In this document: piece after piece, positions 28,308 to 36,858 of the stretch | How the letters are laid out: each line of letters begins with the position of its first letter | Position numbering within the stretch: position 1 is the stretch's first letter | DNA from: an uncultured Collinsella sp. | Lineage (GTDB): Bacteria > Actinomycetota > Coriobacteriia > Coriobacteriales > Coriobacteriaceae | Direction of reading: 5' to 3' | NCBI GenBank assembly: GCA_959020715.1 | Contig: CAUESV010000003.1 | Span: forward strand, 62,001 to 126,000 | DNA: 64,000 bases | Position numbers and translations under genes: made by a program | Notes under the pieces: model-generated | Told to the model about the DNA's origin: nothing | What the model saw: the letters and a program-made list of their open reading frames with translations, nothing else | Databases searched by the model: none

Positions 28308-28793
28308 CTATTCCTCCCGGCAAGCGCACGCGCAGGTGGCGTACTCGGGAAACGCTTCGCGGTCGGCGAACTTGGGATCGACGGCCGGGAACTGGCGGTG
28401 AGCGACGATGTCGCCGAGCGAAACGGAATCGAGGTAGTCGCGCATCAACGCCTGGGCTCCGGCCCACAGGGGATGATAGCAGCACGCGCCCATGCGCGCA
28501 CAGTCACCATCGGGCGCGGTGCAATCATTCATAACCATAGGGCCCTGAACGGCCTCGACGACCTGACGAATGGTGACGTCGTCCGGACTGACCTTGAGAC
28601 GCATGCCACCGTGGACGCCACGCAGGCTCTCCACAATACCGGCCTGGACCAAGCCGTGTTGAATCGAACGGGCAAACGAATACGGGACATTGACCTCTTC
28701 GGCAGCGGTGCGAACAGAAAGCAAACGCTCCGGATCCTCGGCAAGCATCGCCAACATACGAAGGGCGTAATCAGTCTTCCTCGATATGTCCAT
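28308..28793 (-). CDS. Rrf2-family transcriptional regulator
   Basis: 161-residue winged-helix regulator starting MDISRKTDYALRMLAML, the Rrf2 hallmark. The recognition helix region VPYSFARSIQHGLVQAGIVES is followed by the wing GVHGGMRL. A cysteine cluster (DCTAPDGDCARMGACC, about 100-115) is positioned like the Fe-S ligands of IscR/NsrR/RsrR, so it probably senses iron-sulphur status, NO or redox state. An unusual extra CACACREE tail adds three Cys. ATG 28793 has GAAAGGGG upstream. Likely co-transcribed with the MutY-like gene. Confidence 0.88.
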   Translation of the reverse strand: MDISRKTDYALRMLAMLAEDPERLLSVRTAAEEVNVPYSFARSIQHGLVQAGIVESLRGVHGGMRLKVSPDDVTIRQVVEAVQGPMVMNDCTAPDGDCARMGACCYHPLWAGAQALMRDYLDSVSLGDIVAHRQFPAVDPKFADREAFPEYATCACACREE

Positions 28794-29113
28794 TTTTCCC
28801 CTTTCAAGGAATACGAACAGCTCGAACGAGCTCCGGGGCCGAGCTTGTGTCGAGACGCTAAATGACCGCCAGGACATCCAAATGGTAAATCAGATATCCA
28901 CTGAGTGCCGCGCTTGGAGCGAAATGCATCAGATGCGGCGCACAGTGCAATTTAGTATAACCTAACCCCCTGTCTCGTTGAACAGGTGTTGCGCAACAAA
29001 GCTGTTGTTCAGACAAATATACTTATTAGATTTTACTTGCGTTCCCGAAGGCGCGGGGATTCTGGGCGAAGATGCACCAGGGTGATCGTTCTATCGAAAC
29101 AAAGTGCATCAAA
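28794..29113. other. intergenic region upstream of the Rrf2 gene
   Basis: No convincing coding signal on either strand. AT-rich patches (AATTTAGTATAACC near 28951 and ATATACTTATTAGATTTT near 29018) are promoter-like. TGTTGCGCAACA (28987-28998) is a perfect 12-base palindrome and could be an operator; its owner is unknown. Confidence 0.45.
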
Positions 29114-29143
29114 CGCAAAAAGCCACGTCCGAAGACGTGGCTT
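29114..29143 (-). terminator. terminator of the tRNA-Asp gene
   Basis: AGCCACGTC-CGAA-GACGTGGCT is a perfect 9-bp stem with a tetraloop; on the minus strand it is followed by TTTTTGCG. It lies 10 bases after the tRNA 3' end. Confidence 0.88.
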
Positions 29144-29152
29144 TAATTGCGT

Positions 29153-29230
<78 letters not shown>

Positions 29231-29337
29231 AGGCAGACGTTCGCGTTTGTTTCCGCTCGCGTGCGCTGCGGGGATTAGTATACACAGAAGTCTGTCCGGC
29301 GCGCAACAACTTTTTTGAAAAAATTTTCGGTCCCTCC

Positions 29338-29482
29338 GGGAGGGTCTCCGGGGCCGGCGGGCGCGGGTTAAGTTTGCTGCTCTACAGTCCTGCGCAAGAC
29401 GGAAAGCACATTAAGCGCTTTCCTTTGCGTGCGGAACTCGCGACAAACTTAACCCGCGCCCGCCGGCCCTGGAGACCCTCCC
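29338..29482. repeat. 39-bp near-perfect inverted repeat
   Basis: The arms 29338-29376 and 29444-29482 are complementary over 39 bases with a single G-T position. The 67-base loop contains its own hairpin (GGAAAGC with GCTTTCC, 29401-29423). The region is non-coding, between tRNA-Asp and the phosphodiesterase gene, and lies on the 3' side of the latter. Sequence is extremely GC-rich in the arms except for the inner TTAAGTTT. Confidence 0.88.
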
Positions 29483-29557
29483 TGCCGTCACATTGTTCGA
29501 GCCGTTGTTGTTGCTCGCCGCTTCGCGGCTCGGCGGCCCCGTTCTCCGCGGCAGGGT
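29479..29557. repeat. second GC-rich inverted repeat next to the 39-bp one
   Basis: CCCTGCCG near 29479-29487 pairs with CGGCAGGG near 29549-29556, enclosing CGAGCCG/CGGCTCG (29498-29535). It begins where the right arm of the 39-bp repeat ends, so the region can form two adjacent cruciforms. Confidence 0.6.
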
Positions 29558-29638
29558 TGTCTAAGGTTCTTGTTGAAGCTCGGCCATTGGCTCAAATGGA
29601 AACGGGGAACGCATCTGCATCCCCCGTTTTTGTTGCGG

Positions 29639-30106
29639 TTAGTCCAAGTCAATAAACTTAGTGCTCAGTATCTTGCCGTCTTTGACGAGCATTCTGGCCA
29701 TGGTGGGGCCTCGGGTGCCTCTGGGGTAGCTGGCGCTGCCCGGGTTGAGGACTAAGCAGCGGCCCACTTGGGCTTCTTTGGTTACGTGGGTGTGGCCGTT
29801 GATGGCTACGTCTACGGATCCCACCGGAAGGTCTTCGCGGTAGTGGGCTACGGCGAATTTGAGGCCTTCGTAGGTAAAGAGCGCAAGACGGTCTACATCG
29901 GGGCCGTAGTCGCGGTAGTAATCGTTGTTGCCCAGTACGGCCCGCACGGGGGCGATGGTGCATAGGTGCTCGTAGTCCATCTCTGACGTGAGGTCGCCGG
30001 CGTGGATAATCAGGTCTGCGCCTTCAAGCTCATCCAGGAGCGCAGGCGAAAGATAGCCGTGGGTGTCCGAGATGATGTCGATACGCTTGGCGCTTGCACT
30101 GTTCAT
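29639..30106 (-). CDS. YfcE/MJ0936-family metallophosphoesterase
   Basis: Calcineurin-like phosphodiesterase of 155 residues. Metal-binding motifs are in order: IISDTHGY (D-x-H), IIHAGDLTS (GD), VLGNNDYY (GNND), AHYRED and NGHTHVTKE (GHTH). Substrate in this family ranges from bis-pNPP in vitro to unknown cyclic or diester compounds in vivo. ATG 30106 has GAAGGGA upstream. Sits downstream of the LytTR regulator gene on the opposite side of its terminator. Confidence 0.88.
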   Translation of the reverse strand: MNSASAKRIDIISDTHGYLSPALLDELEGADLIIHAGDLTSEMDYEHLCTIAPVRAVLGNNDYYRDYGPDVDRLALFTYEGLKFAVAHYREDLPVGSVDVAINGHTHVTKEAQVGRCLVLNPGSASYPRGTRGPTMARMLVKDGKILSTKFIDLD

Positions 30107-30146
30107 GGGATCCCTTCCGCAAAAAACGATTCGGCAGATACATAAA

Positions 30147-30195
30147 AAAGGCCCCACGGCTCCGCAGACGATGGGTCTACAGGGCTGCGGGGCCA
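30147..30195 (-). terminator. terminator of the GT2-LytS-LytTR operon
   Basis: On the minus strand, GGCCCC and GGGGCC arms enclose a CCGCAG/CTGCGG stem and are followed by TTTTTT. It begins a few bases after the LytTR gene stop codon. Confidence 0.8.
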
Positions 30196-30200
30196 GTGTG

Positions 30201-30917
30201 CTAGAGACTCAGGGCCTTCTTGAGCGGCACGACGCGGCGGCGCGAAACCGGCACGCGTTCGTCGACGCCCGTAATGCCCAGCTGGATGGCGCCCGAGGGC
30301 ACCGTCTCGACGTCGGTAACGCACGCCAAGTTGACGATATAGCGGCGGTGAACACGGAAGAAGCCAAAGTCGCAGAGCTTGGCCTCAAACTGGGCCAGCG
30401 AGGTCGTCGACAAAAAGCGATCATCGACGGTATAGATGCAGGAGTAATCGTCCTTGGCCATGATAAAGCGAATGTCGTCCACGGGAATGAGCACCTTGCG
30501 GCCGCCCTTTTCCACCGGGATACGCTCGATGGTCACCTTGCTGTCCGTAACCGGCTTGGCGCGTTGCATGACCTTCTCGATCGCGCGATCCAAGCGAGCT
30601 TCCTCGACCGGCTTCATCAGATAATCGACAGCATCCACGTCGAATGCCTCGACCGCATGGTCGCTATACGCAGTCACAAACACGATCGCCGGCGGATTTT
30701 TGAGCTTATGCAGCGCCTCGGCAAGTTGCAGGCCCGAGGCACCGGGCATCGAGATATCGAGAAACACGACATCCACGCGACTTTCCATAAGCATCTCGAT
30801 GGCGGAGCGAACGCTCGACGCCTCCGTGATCGTGCCGATCTTGCCCGTTTGCTCGAGCAGGAAGCGAAGCTCCGAGCGAGCCGGCGCCTCATCATCCACA
30901 ATCATCGCACGCAGCAT
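30201..30917 (-). CDS. LytTR-family response regulator (module 1)
   Basis: 238-residue response regulator. The receiver domain (1-120) has the acidic pocket IVDDEAPARSE and phospho-acceptor Asp in VVFLDISMPG, with TAY and the K of LMKPVEEAR. The LytTR DNA-binding domain (about 140-238) contains RIPVEKGGRKVLIPVDDI, YTVDDRFLSTTSLAQFE and FFRVHRRYIVNL. Partner of the histidine kinase 72 bases upstream. The first ATG consistent with the receiver fold is 30917. Target promoters cannot be predicted from sequence. Confidence 0.92.
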   Translation of the reverse strand: MLRAMIVDDEAPARSELRFLLEQTGKIGTITEASSVRSAIEMLMESRVDVVFLDISMPGASGLQLAEALHKLKNPPAIVFVTAYSDHAVEAFDVDAVDYLMKPVEEARLDRAIEKVMQRAKPVTDSKVTIERIPVEKGGRKVLIPVDDIRFIMAKDDYSCIYTVDDRFLSTTSLAQFEAKLCDFGFFRVHRRYIVNLACVTDVETVPSGAIQLGITGVDERVPVSRRRVVPLKKALSL

Positions 30918-30989
30918 AGGGATAAAACCTTTCGTCAACTAACTACGCCGGGCATCCGTCGCATGACGTTGAGCCCGTAGCCTTTTATT

Positions 30990-32333
30990 TTACTCTTGAA
31001 TGTCAAAGATGCTCTCTGACAAATCAAGATGAAGGAGCACTTTGGTGCCCTTGCCCGGCGCCGATTCGACACGCGTATAGGAGTGCGGCCCATAAAAGCG
31101 ATGGATGCGCTCCGAAATATTGTGCATGGCCACACCGGCGCCGCCACCCTGGGGAGAGCTGGCGTCGGGACGGGCAGAGCGCTCGTCAAACAGTCTGGCG
31201 GCGGTACCCTCATCCATGCCCACGCCATTATCGGCCACAGCAATCAAGATTGCATCCTCGCCGTCTTGGTGAACGGTCACGTCGATCCTCAGGGCGTCGT
31301 CATCGCCCATACCATGACGTACGGCGTTCTCGACAATCGGCTGGATCACGAACGCCGGCACCAGCGTATCTTCCACGTCCTCGGACACATCGAACGTCGC
31401 AAGCACGCGGTCCTCGCCAAAGCGGGCCTTCTCAAAGGTAAGGTAGCGCTTGGTCTGTGCAACCTCGCGCGAGACCGGAATAAGCGATCCCGAGTTGTCG
31501 AGCGTGGCACGATAGAACGATGAGAACTCACGAAGCAGTTCGCGGGCCCGCAGCGGGTCGGTGCGCGTAAACGATGCAATGGTGTTCAGCGTGTTGAACA
31601 GGAAGTGCGGGTTAATCTGCGCCTGCAGCGCACGCACCTCGGCGCGCGCCGTGAGTTCCTTTTGCACCTCGAGCTCGTGGATGGCGAGCTGCGTGGACAA
31701 GATCTCGGCAAAGCCCGAGGCAAGCGCATACTGGGTACGGTCGACGGCGCGCGGGGTCTTGTAGTAGAACTTGAGCGTGCCGACGGTACGATCGCCTACC
31801 TTGATGGGGGCGATAATGCCGGCGGGAACTTGGTTGTGCGAGCCGTCCGAGCCCACGACATCCACCATACGGTTGAACGACTGCACGATGCCATGTTCGA
31901 TAACGTAGCGTGTGGCAAGCGTGTGGATGGGAGAATCTGGCAGTAGTTTTTCCTCAAACTCTCCCGCGCAGGCAAGCACGTTGCCCTCGTCGGTGATGGC
32001 CACCGTCATGGCGCGCGTCTCGGGCAAAATGCGCCGGCACACCAAACGCGCCGACTCCTGCGTCAAACCGCCCTTAATGTCCTCGAGCATGGCCGAGGCC
32101 ACCGAGAGCGTCTCCTCGGTGTACTGGGAGCGCACCGAATCGGGATTGAGCGTCAAAAAGATAAAGATGCACAGAAAGATGCACAGCAGCGCGCAGGCAA
32201 TCACCGTGGCGATCGGCTCGATACCGGTCACCAAGGCAAAAATAAAGTACACCAGCACGCAAATGGCGCAGGCAACGGCAATGATGCGAAAGATTGATAT
32301 TGAACTATCGCGCTGGGCGCGGCGGTCGATCAT
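30990..32333 (-). CDS. LytS-like sensor histidine kinase (module 1)
   Basis: 447-residue membrane kinase. Two or three N-terminal helices (about 13-62) are followed by a cytosolic GAF-like sensor (about 90-215), the His_kinase domain with phospho-acceptor H in QINPHFLFNTLN (about residue 242), and an HATPase_c domain with VENAVRHGM and DNGVGMDEG. It lacks the multi-helix 5TM-LYT sensor of classical LytS. The ATG overlaps the stop of the upstream glycosyltransferase gene by four bases (ATGA), so the two are translationally coupled. Confidence 0.92.
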   Translation of the reverse strand: MIDRRAQRDSSISIFRIIAVACAICVLVYFIFALVTGIEPIATVIACALLCIFLCIFIFLTLNPDSVRSQYTEETLSVASAMLEDIKGGLTQESARLVCRRILPETRAMTVAITDEGNVLACAGEFEEKLLPDSPIHTLATRYVIEHGIVQSFNRMVDVVGSDGSHNQVPAGIIAPIKVGDRTVGTLKFYYKTPRAVDRTQYALASGFAEILSTQLAIHELEVQKELTARAEVRALQAQINPHFLFNTLNTIASFTRTDPLRARELLREFSSFYRATLDNSGSLIPVSREVAQTKRYLTFEKARFGEDRVLATFDVSEDVEDTLVPAFVIQPIVENAVRHGMGDDDALRIDVTVHQDGEDAILIAVADNGVGMDEGTAARLFDERSARPDASSPQGGGAGVAMHNISERIHRFYGPHSYTRVESAPGKGTKVLLHLDLSESIFDIQE

Positions 32334-33517
32334 TCGGCCCCCTCCAGGATACTGATCAGTTGTGCGTCACGCCAAAGCCCGTCCATGATCTTGGGCCAAA
32401 AGCTCTGGAAACGCAGGTAGCTTGCAGCGTTTTGGCGTGCATAGGCCTTTGCCTCGCCGATACCATGGCGCCAAATGCGCAGGTAGCCCTCATGCTCGCG
32501 GGTAAACACGCTGCGGACCATAGCGGTCTTGCGCACGCGGTCGTCGAGCTCGCGCGAAATCCACGGGCCCGGGTAGGGCATGAGTGATGCCGCCGTAACG
32601 GGAATGAGCTCCTTTTGATGCGCGGCGAATGTCAACTTGGCCCGTTCGTAGTACCAACGGTATACATCCTGCATAAAGCGCGGTGAGCGCTTTTCGGACT
32701 CCGGAGGCAGATGGCGCACGGTCCACTCGTTATCAAACCACACGTCGTAGCCAAACATACGCATGTTAAAGAGGTAATCCAAGTCCTCGCCGCGGGTGAT
32801 AAACGGGTCAAAGGCCACACGCGTAAAGGCGCGGGCGTGCAGGGCCATCAGGCCGCCGCACACGTAGTTGGAGCGCGAGATGCGGGTGCCCGAGAGCGCC
32901 TTTTTCATCCAACGGTTGAACTCGATGCGCTTGGTCCACCAACGATGGCAGATGCCCGCCTTGTCCGTGGGAGCCAGCGGCGAGCCGTCGCGATCGTAGA
33001 AATAGCCGCTCTTGACCAAGATCGGCAAGCCCTGACGCGTCTGCTGCCCCAACGCATAGGTCGCGCGCTTCATAAAGTCGGCGTCGATGACAGTCTCATC
33101 GTCATCCAAAAAGATAACCGCGTCATGCCCCAGCACAGCGGCACAGGCTAGCCCCATGTTGCGGATGGCACCGTAGCCTCGCAGGCTCACGCACTCGCCC
33201 GAACCCTTGGGCGCGATCTGAGCAACCCGGTCTGCGATGCGCGAGGCCTGGGTGTTGGTGACAACGGTGACCTTGAGCGTGGGATGCGCGTCGACAATCT
33301 CGCGCACGCGCAGCGACACATCGGCTGTGGCAGAAACGGGACAGACCACCAAAAGGATGATGCGCGGGATGTCGCACACCTGCTCAAGCGAGGCCAGGCA
33401 GCGGTCGAGTTCGGGATTGTCGGCGTTGAGTCGCGTCGAATGGTCATAGGTGCCAGGGGCGTTTGCGCAAGCGTCATCGCCCGCCCAATACGTTGGAATC
33501 ACAACCGTGGCGTTCAT
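32330..33517 (-). CDS. family 2-like glycosyltransferase
   Basis: 395-residue GT-A fold enzyme transferring sugars from nucleotide donors. The N-terminus MNATVVIPTYWAG is typical; the metal-binding D-x-D is in VIFLDDDETVID (about 128-139); GLACAAVLGHDA precedes it and ITRGEDLDYLFNMRMFGYDVWF follows (about 262-283, the ED catalytic region). GGGAGGG precedes the ATG. First gene of an operon with the LytS/LytTR pair, suggesting that a cell-envelope polysaccharide or glycolipid step is linked to this signalling system. Confidence 0.85.
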   Translation of the reverse strand: MNATVVIPTYWAGDDACANAPGTYDHSTRLNADNPELDRCLASLEQVCDIPRIILLVVCPVSATADVSLRVREIVDAHPTLKVTVVTNTQASRIADRVAQIAPKGSGECVSLRGYGAIRNMGLACAAVLGHDAVIFLDDDETVIDADFMKRATYALGQQTRQGLPILVKSGYFYDRDGSPLAPTDKAGICHRWWTKRIEFNRWMKKALSGTRISRSNYVCGGLMALHARAFTRVAFDPFITRGEDLDYLFNMRMFGYDVWFDNEWTVRHLPPESEKRSPRFMQDVYRWYYERAKLTFAAHQKELIPVTAASLMPYPGPWISRELDDRVRKTAMVRSVFTREHEGYLRIWRHGIGEAKAYARQNAASYLRFQSFWPKIMDGLWRDAQLISILEGAE

Positions 33518-33540
33518 GCCTTACCCTCCCTGCAACACAA

Positions 33541-33575
33541 AAACGGGACGCCGCCAAACACAGGCGACGCCCCGC
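33541..33575 (-). terminator. terminator after the UMF1-family transporter gene
   Basis: On the minus strand GGGGCGTCGCCTG pairs with GGCGGCGTCCC and is followed by GTTTTTGTG. It separates the transporter gene from the glycosyltransferase operon. Confidence 0.8.
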
Positions 33576-33688
33576 GACCTAGCTGATTCCATCATACCCA
33601 CTTGGGCAAATCATTGCTCGCAAGTCGCAATGTTTATTGCGGATAACCCCAAAAGAGTACCGTGGACAGGCACAATAGCCGCTCGCTC

Positions 33689-34948
33689 CTATGCGGCATG
33701 CTCTGCCGCCCGAGTCATGCGGGACAGGCGGACCAGCAGCATAAAGCCAACGACCAGCAGCACACCAATGGAAAGGACGCCCAGCGACGGGTTGCCGGTC
33801 AGCGAGGTGACGACCGACACCAGGAAGGTGCCCATAACGCTTGCATAACGACCAAAGATGTCAAAGAAGCCGTAGTACTCGTTGGACTTTTCCTTGGGGA
33901 TAATGCGGCCAAAGTAGCTACGGCTGAGCGCCTGCACGCCGCCCTGGAACAGGCCGACCAAAATGGCAAGCACCCAAAACTCAAAGGCGGTCTTGAGGAA
34001 GAACGCGGCAAAGAGCACGATGCCCATATAGGCGGCGACCGCCACCAGGATCATGTTGAGCGTGCCCACGCGGCCGGCGAGTTTGCCGTAAATGATGGCA
34101 GACGGAAAAGCAACAAACTGCGTGACGAGCAGCGCCAGGACCAGCTGCGTCGAATCGATGCCCAAGGCCGATCCGTAACTGGTGGCCATGGAAATGACCG
34201 TGTGCACACCGTCGATATAGAAGAAGAACGCGATCATGTAGACCAGCACGGTCTTGTTGTGGGCGATCTCGCGCATGGTGTGTCCGACCTCGGAGAACAC
34301 ACCGCCCACGATGTGGCCAATGGTGTCTTCGGGCTTGCGCTCGCGACCGTACTTTTGCTTATAGGTGCGAATGAGCGGCAGGGTAAAGATGAGCCACCAG
34401 GCACCAGTGATGATAAACGACAGACGCGTTGCCAGCATGGTGGGGACGCCAAGAGCGGGGCCACCCATGATGAGCGCCAGGCAGATGACGAACGGCACGG
34501 TGGAACCGATATAGCCCCAGGCATAGCCCGAGCTGGACACGGCGTCCATGCGCTCGTCGGTGGTAATGTCGGGCAGCATGGCGTCGTAGAACGTCATAGA
34601 AGAGTTAAGGCCGATGGTGCACAGCACGTACACGGTCAAAAATGCCATGGCGGACATTGGGATAGCCTGCGCCAGGCAAAGCACCAGGCCCGTGAGGAAG
34701 AAGCCCAAGAAGAACTTGATCTTGTTGCCGGCGTAGTCGGCAAGCGCGCCCAGAATGGGCATGAGCATGGCAATGACCAGCGAGGCGATCGTCTGCGCAT
34801 TGCCCCAGGCGACCACCAGGTCGGCCGAGGAAGCGCCGGTATTGATGGCGTTAAAGTAAATGGGCACCACCGAGGTATTGAGCAGCACGAGGGCCGAATT
34901 GCCCACATCATACATAACCCAGTTACGCTCGAGCTTGGTGTATTTCAT
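33689..34948 (-). CDS. UMF1/Atg22-family MFS transporter
   Basis: Twelve-helix major facilitator of 419 residues. The N-terminus WVMYDVGNSALVLLNTSVVP is the UMF1 hallmark (D-x-xNSA), and the loops LADYAGNKIKFF and MLPDITTDERMDAVSSSGYAWGYIGS are typical. C-terminal half: RSYFGRIIPKEKSNEYYGFFDIFGRYAS. Members are linked to amino acid efflux in yeast vacuoles; bacterial substrates are unknown. Monocistronic, with its own terminator. Confidence 0.88.
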   Translation of the reverse strand: MKYTKLERNWVMYDVGNSALVLLNTSVVPIYFNAINTGASSADLVVAWGNAQTIASLVIAMLMPILGALADYAGNKIKFFLGFFLTGLVLCLAQAIPMSAMAFLTVYVLCTIGLNSSMTFYDAMLPDITTDERMDAVSSSGYAWGYIGSTVPFVICLALIMGGPALGVPTMLATRLSFIITGAWWLIFTLPLIRTYKQKYGRERKPEDTIGHIVGGVFSEVGHTMREIAHNKTVLVYMIAFFFYIDGVHTVISMATSYGSALGIDSTQLVLALLVTQFVAFPSAIIYGKLAGRVGTLNMILVAVAAYMGIVLFAAFFLKTAFEFWVLAILVGLFQGGVQALSRSYFGRIIPKEKSNEYYGFFDIFGRYASVMGTFLVSVVTSLTGNPSLGVLSIGVLLVVGFMLLVRLSRMTRAAEHAA

Positions 34949-35049
34949 GGACAGGGACCCTTCGTATTCGCCCGATATGCAGTTAGTTCATCGTACCCCA
35001 ATTGTCCAGAACCGCCGGTAAGGATTCGGCAAAGGGGCACGCACAGGCC

Positions 35050-35994
35050 CTATTCCTCGCGGTCGAACTCCTCATCGGCTTCGAGCACGCGACCGCTGTA
35101 GTTGATGTGGCCGGTCACGGCGTCCATGTCGCCGGTCTCGATAAAACGTGCGACCGTGCACTCGTAATCGACCAGCGCGCGATCAAAGACCTCGGGGAAA
35201 CTCTCGTTCGAGACCTCATCGGTAAAGGGATTCTTCCATGTCAGATGGCCCAGGTTACCGGTGCGCTCGGGCAGCTCCGTCGTCACGCGATGGGCAAGGC
35301 CGTCGAGCAGCGAGTAGTCGTGCACCAAGCCCTCAACCAGCGAGATCGCGCGCGTCTTTGCGGAGCCGGCCGGCTCAATCGCGCGGTAAAGTCGCTGCAT
35401 ATTGGCAACGGCAGCACCGTACTCCCCCGCCGGAATGTCAATGCCGTACACGCGTCCGGCAACATAGCTCATCAGCACGCCGGCAACGCGATTGATACGG
35501 TCGGTGGTAACGATCTCGCCCGCCGGCGGGTAATCGTCGACCGTAGCGCCATCGCGCTTAAGCTGCAGCATCAGCACATCCAGGTCGCTCTCGATCACGG
35601 CATGGACCTGACTGCTCGAATCCTCAAGCTCTGAATCGGACTCCACGATGCCAAACTGCTGCTCATAGACAAAGGGATGGGCGTTGCGGTCGAGCACGTA
35701 ATGAGACAGCAGGCCTAGCGCAAAGGCGCGACCCAAGCTGGCGTCGCGCGGCAGCAGATGCGACACGCCGTCGCGCAGACACGCGAACTGGCGAGACATG
35801 CGCGAGCGATGCATGACCTGCGCCAGCAGCGTGCAGTCGGAAACACGCGGTGTCAGAATGTGAAAGAAAAACGGGTCGGGGCCTTGGTTGCCCAAGATAA
35901 AGGCAATGCGCTCTTCATCGGACGTGATGACGCCCTGCGGAAGACGGTCGATGCTTTCCTCGCCAAACAGATGATGGGTGATAAGCGCGGGCAT
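35050..35994 (-). CDS. zinc-dependent phospholipase C-like protein
   Basis: 314-residue protein of the zn_dep_PLPC family. Zinc-site features are the N-terminal THHLFGEE, FILGNQGPDPFFFH (about 30-43), LLSHYVLDRNAHPFVYEQ (about 90-107) and HAVIESDLDVLML (about 125-137). These His/Asp/Glu clusters match the ligands of bacterial PLC/P1 nuclease-like folds. No signal peptide, so probably cytosolic and not a toxin. ATG 35994 follows GAAAGGA. It is downstream of the second LytTR gene but 92 bases away. Confidence 0.75.
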   Translation of the reverse strand: MPALITHHLFGEESIDRLPQGVITSDEERIAFILGNQGPDPFFFHILTPRVSDCTLLAQVMHRSRMSRQFACLRDGVSHLLPRDASLGRAFALGLLSHYVLDRNAHPFVYEQQFGIVESDSELEDSSSQVHAVIESDLDVLMLQLKRDGATVDDYPPAGEIVTTDRINRVAGVLMSYVAGRVYGIDIPAGEYGAAVANMQRLYRAIEPAGSAKTRAISLVEGLVHDYSLLDGLAHRVTTELPERTGNLGHLTWKNPFTDEVSNESFPEVFDRALVDYECTVARFIETGDMDAVTGHINYSGRVLEADEEFDREE

Positions 35995-36086
35995 AATGAT
36001 CCTTTCGATTTCATTCGATGCCACCCATTATGCCCACCGCGCGCCCATGCCAAACCTGCGATGGTAAACGACGACACGCAGGCCTC

Positions 36087-36821
36087 TTACGCAAGCCCCA
36101 GGTGCGACTTGACCTCGGCGGCACGACGACGGGACACCGGTACCGTCGAGTTCACGCGGTCGAGCCTGAGCTCCATCAACCCCGTGGAGCCAATCTCAAC
36201 ATTGTGCACGTCTTCCAAATTGACCAGGTAGCTGCGATGAACGCGAATAAAGCCCTCGGAGTCCAAGCGACGCTCGAGCGAAGAGATCGACTCATTGATC
36301 AGGTACGTTCCCTCGGCGCAGATGGCGTTGCAAAAATCGGCGCGCGCCTCAAAGTAGCAGACGTCTGCGGCGGGAATGAACACCTTTTTGCCCCCGCGGT
36401 CCACCGTCAGACGCAAAGGCTGGCGCGGAGTATGGATAACACGACGGGCACCCAAGGCCGCCTCGATCTTGTCGAGTGCCTTTGACAGGCGTGCGTCCTC
36501 GACCGGCTTGACGACATAGTCGACCGCATCGAGGTTATACGCATCGGCGGCAAACTCGGCAAACGCCGTCACAAACACAACCACCGGCGGCGTCTTTAGG
36601 TTCTGCAGCGTCTCGGCAAGCTCAATTCCCGAGCGACCGGGCATGGTAATGTCTAAAAACAGCACGTCGGGCTTGTTCGACAGAATCGACTCCACGGCTT
36701 CAGTGACATTGCCCGCCTCGGCAATCTGGCCCACACGCATATCCTTTTCCAACAGATAGCGTAGCTCAGCCCTAATGGGAGGTTCGTCATCAACCACCAA
36801 GATGTTCCAGCCTTCGGACAT
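36087..36821 (-). CDS. LytTR-family response regulator (module 2)
   Basis: 244-residue paralogue of the regulator at 30201. Receiver: ILVVDDEPPIRAELRYLLEK, phospho-acceptor in DVLFLDITMPGRSG, VVKPVEDARLSKA. LytTR domain: LTVDRGGKKVFIPAADVCYFE, LERRLDSEGFIRVHRSYLVNLEDV. AGGGGAAG precedes the ATG. It follows its kinase gene by 37 bases and is clearly one transcript with it. Confidence 0.92.
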   Translation of the reverse strand: MSEGWNILVVDDEPPIRAELRYLLEKDMRVGQIAEAGNVTEAVESILSNKPDVLFLDITMPGRSGIELAETLQNLKTPPVVVFVTAFAEFAADAYNLDAVDYVVKPVEDARLSKALDKIEAALGARRVIHTPRQPLRLTVDRGGKKVFIPAADVCYFEARADFCNAICAEGTYLINESISSLERRLDSEGFIRVHRSYLVNLEDVHNVEIGSTGLMELRLDRVNSTVPVSRRRAAEVKSHLGLA

Positions 36822-36858
36822 ATGTGCTTCCCCTCTTTTTTCTCAATCCAACCGCGTG

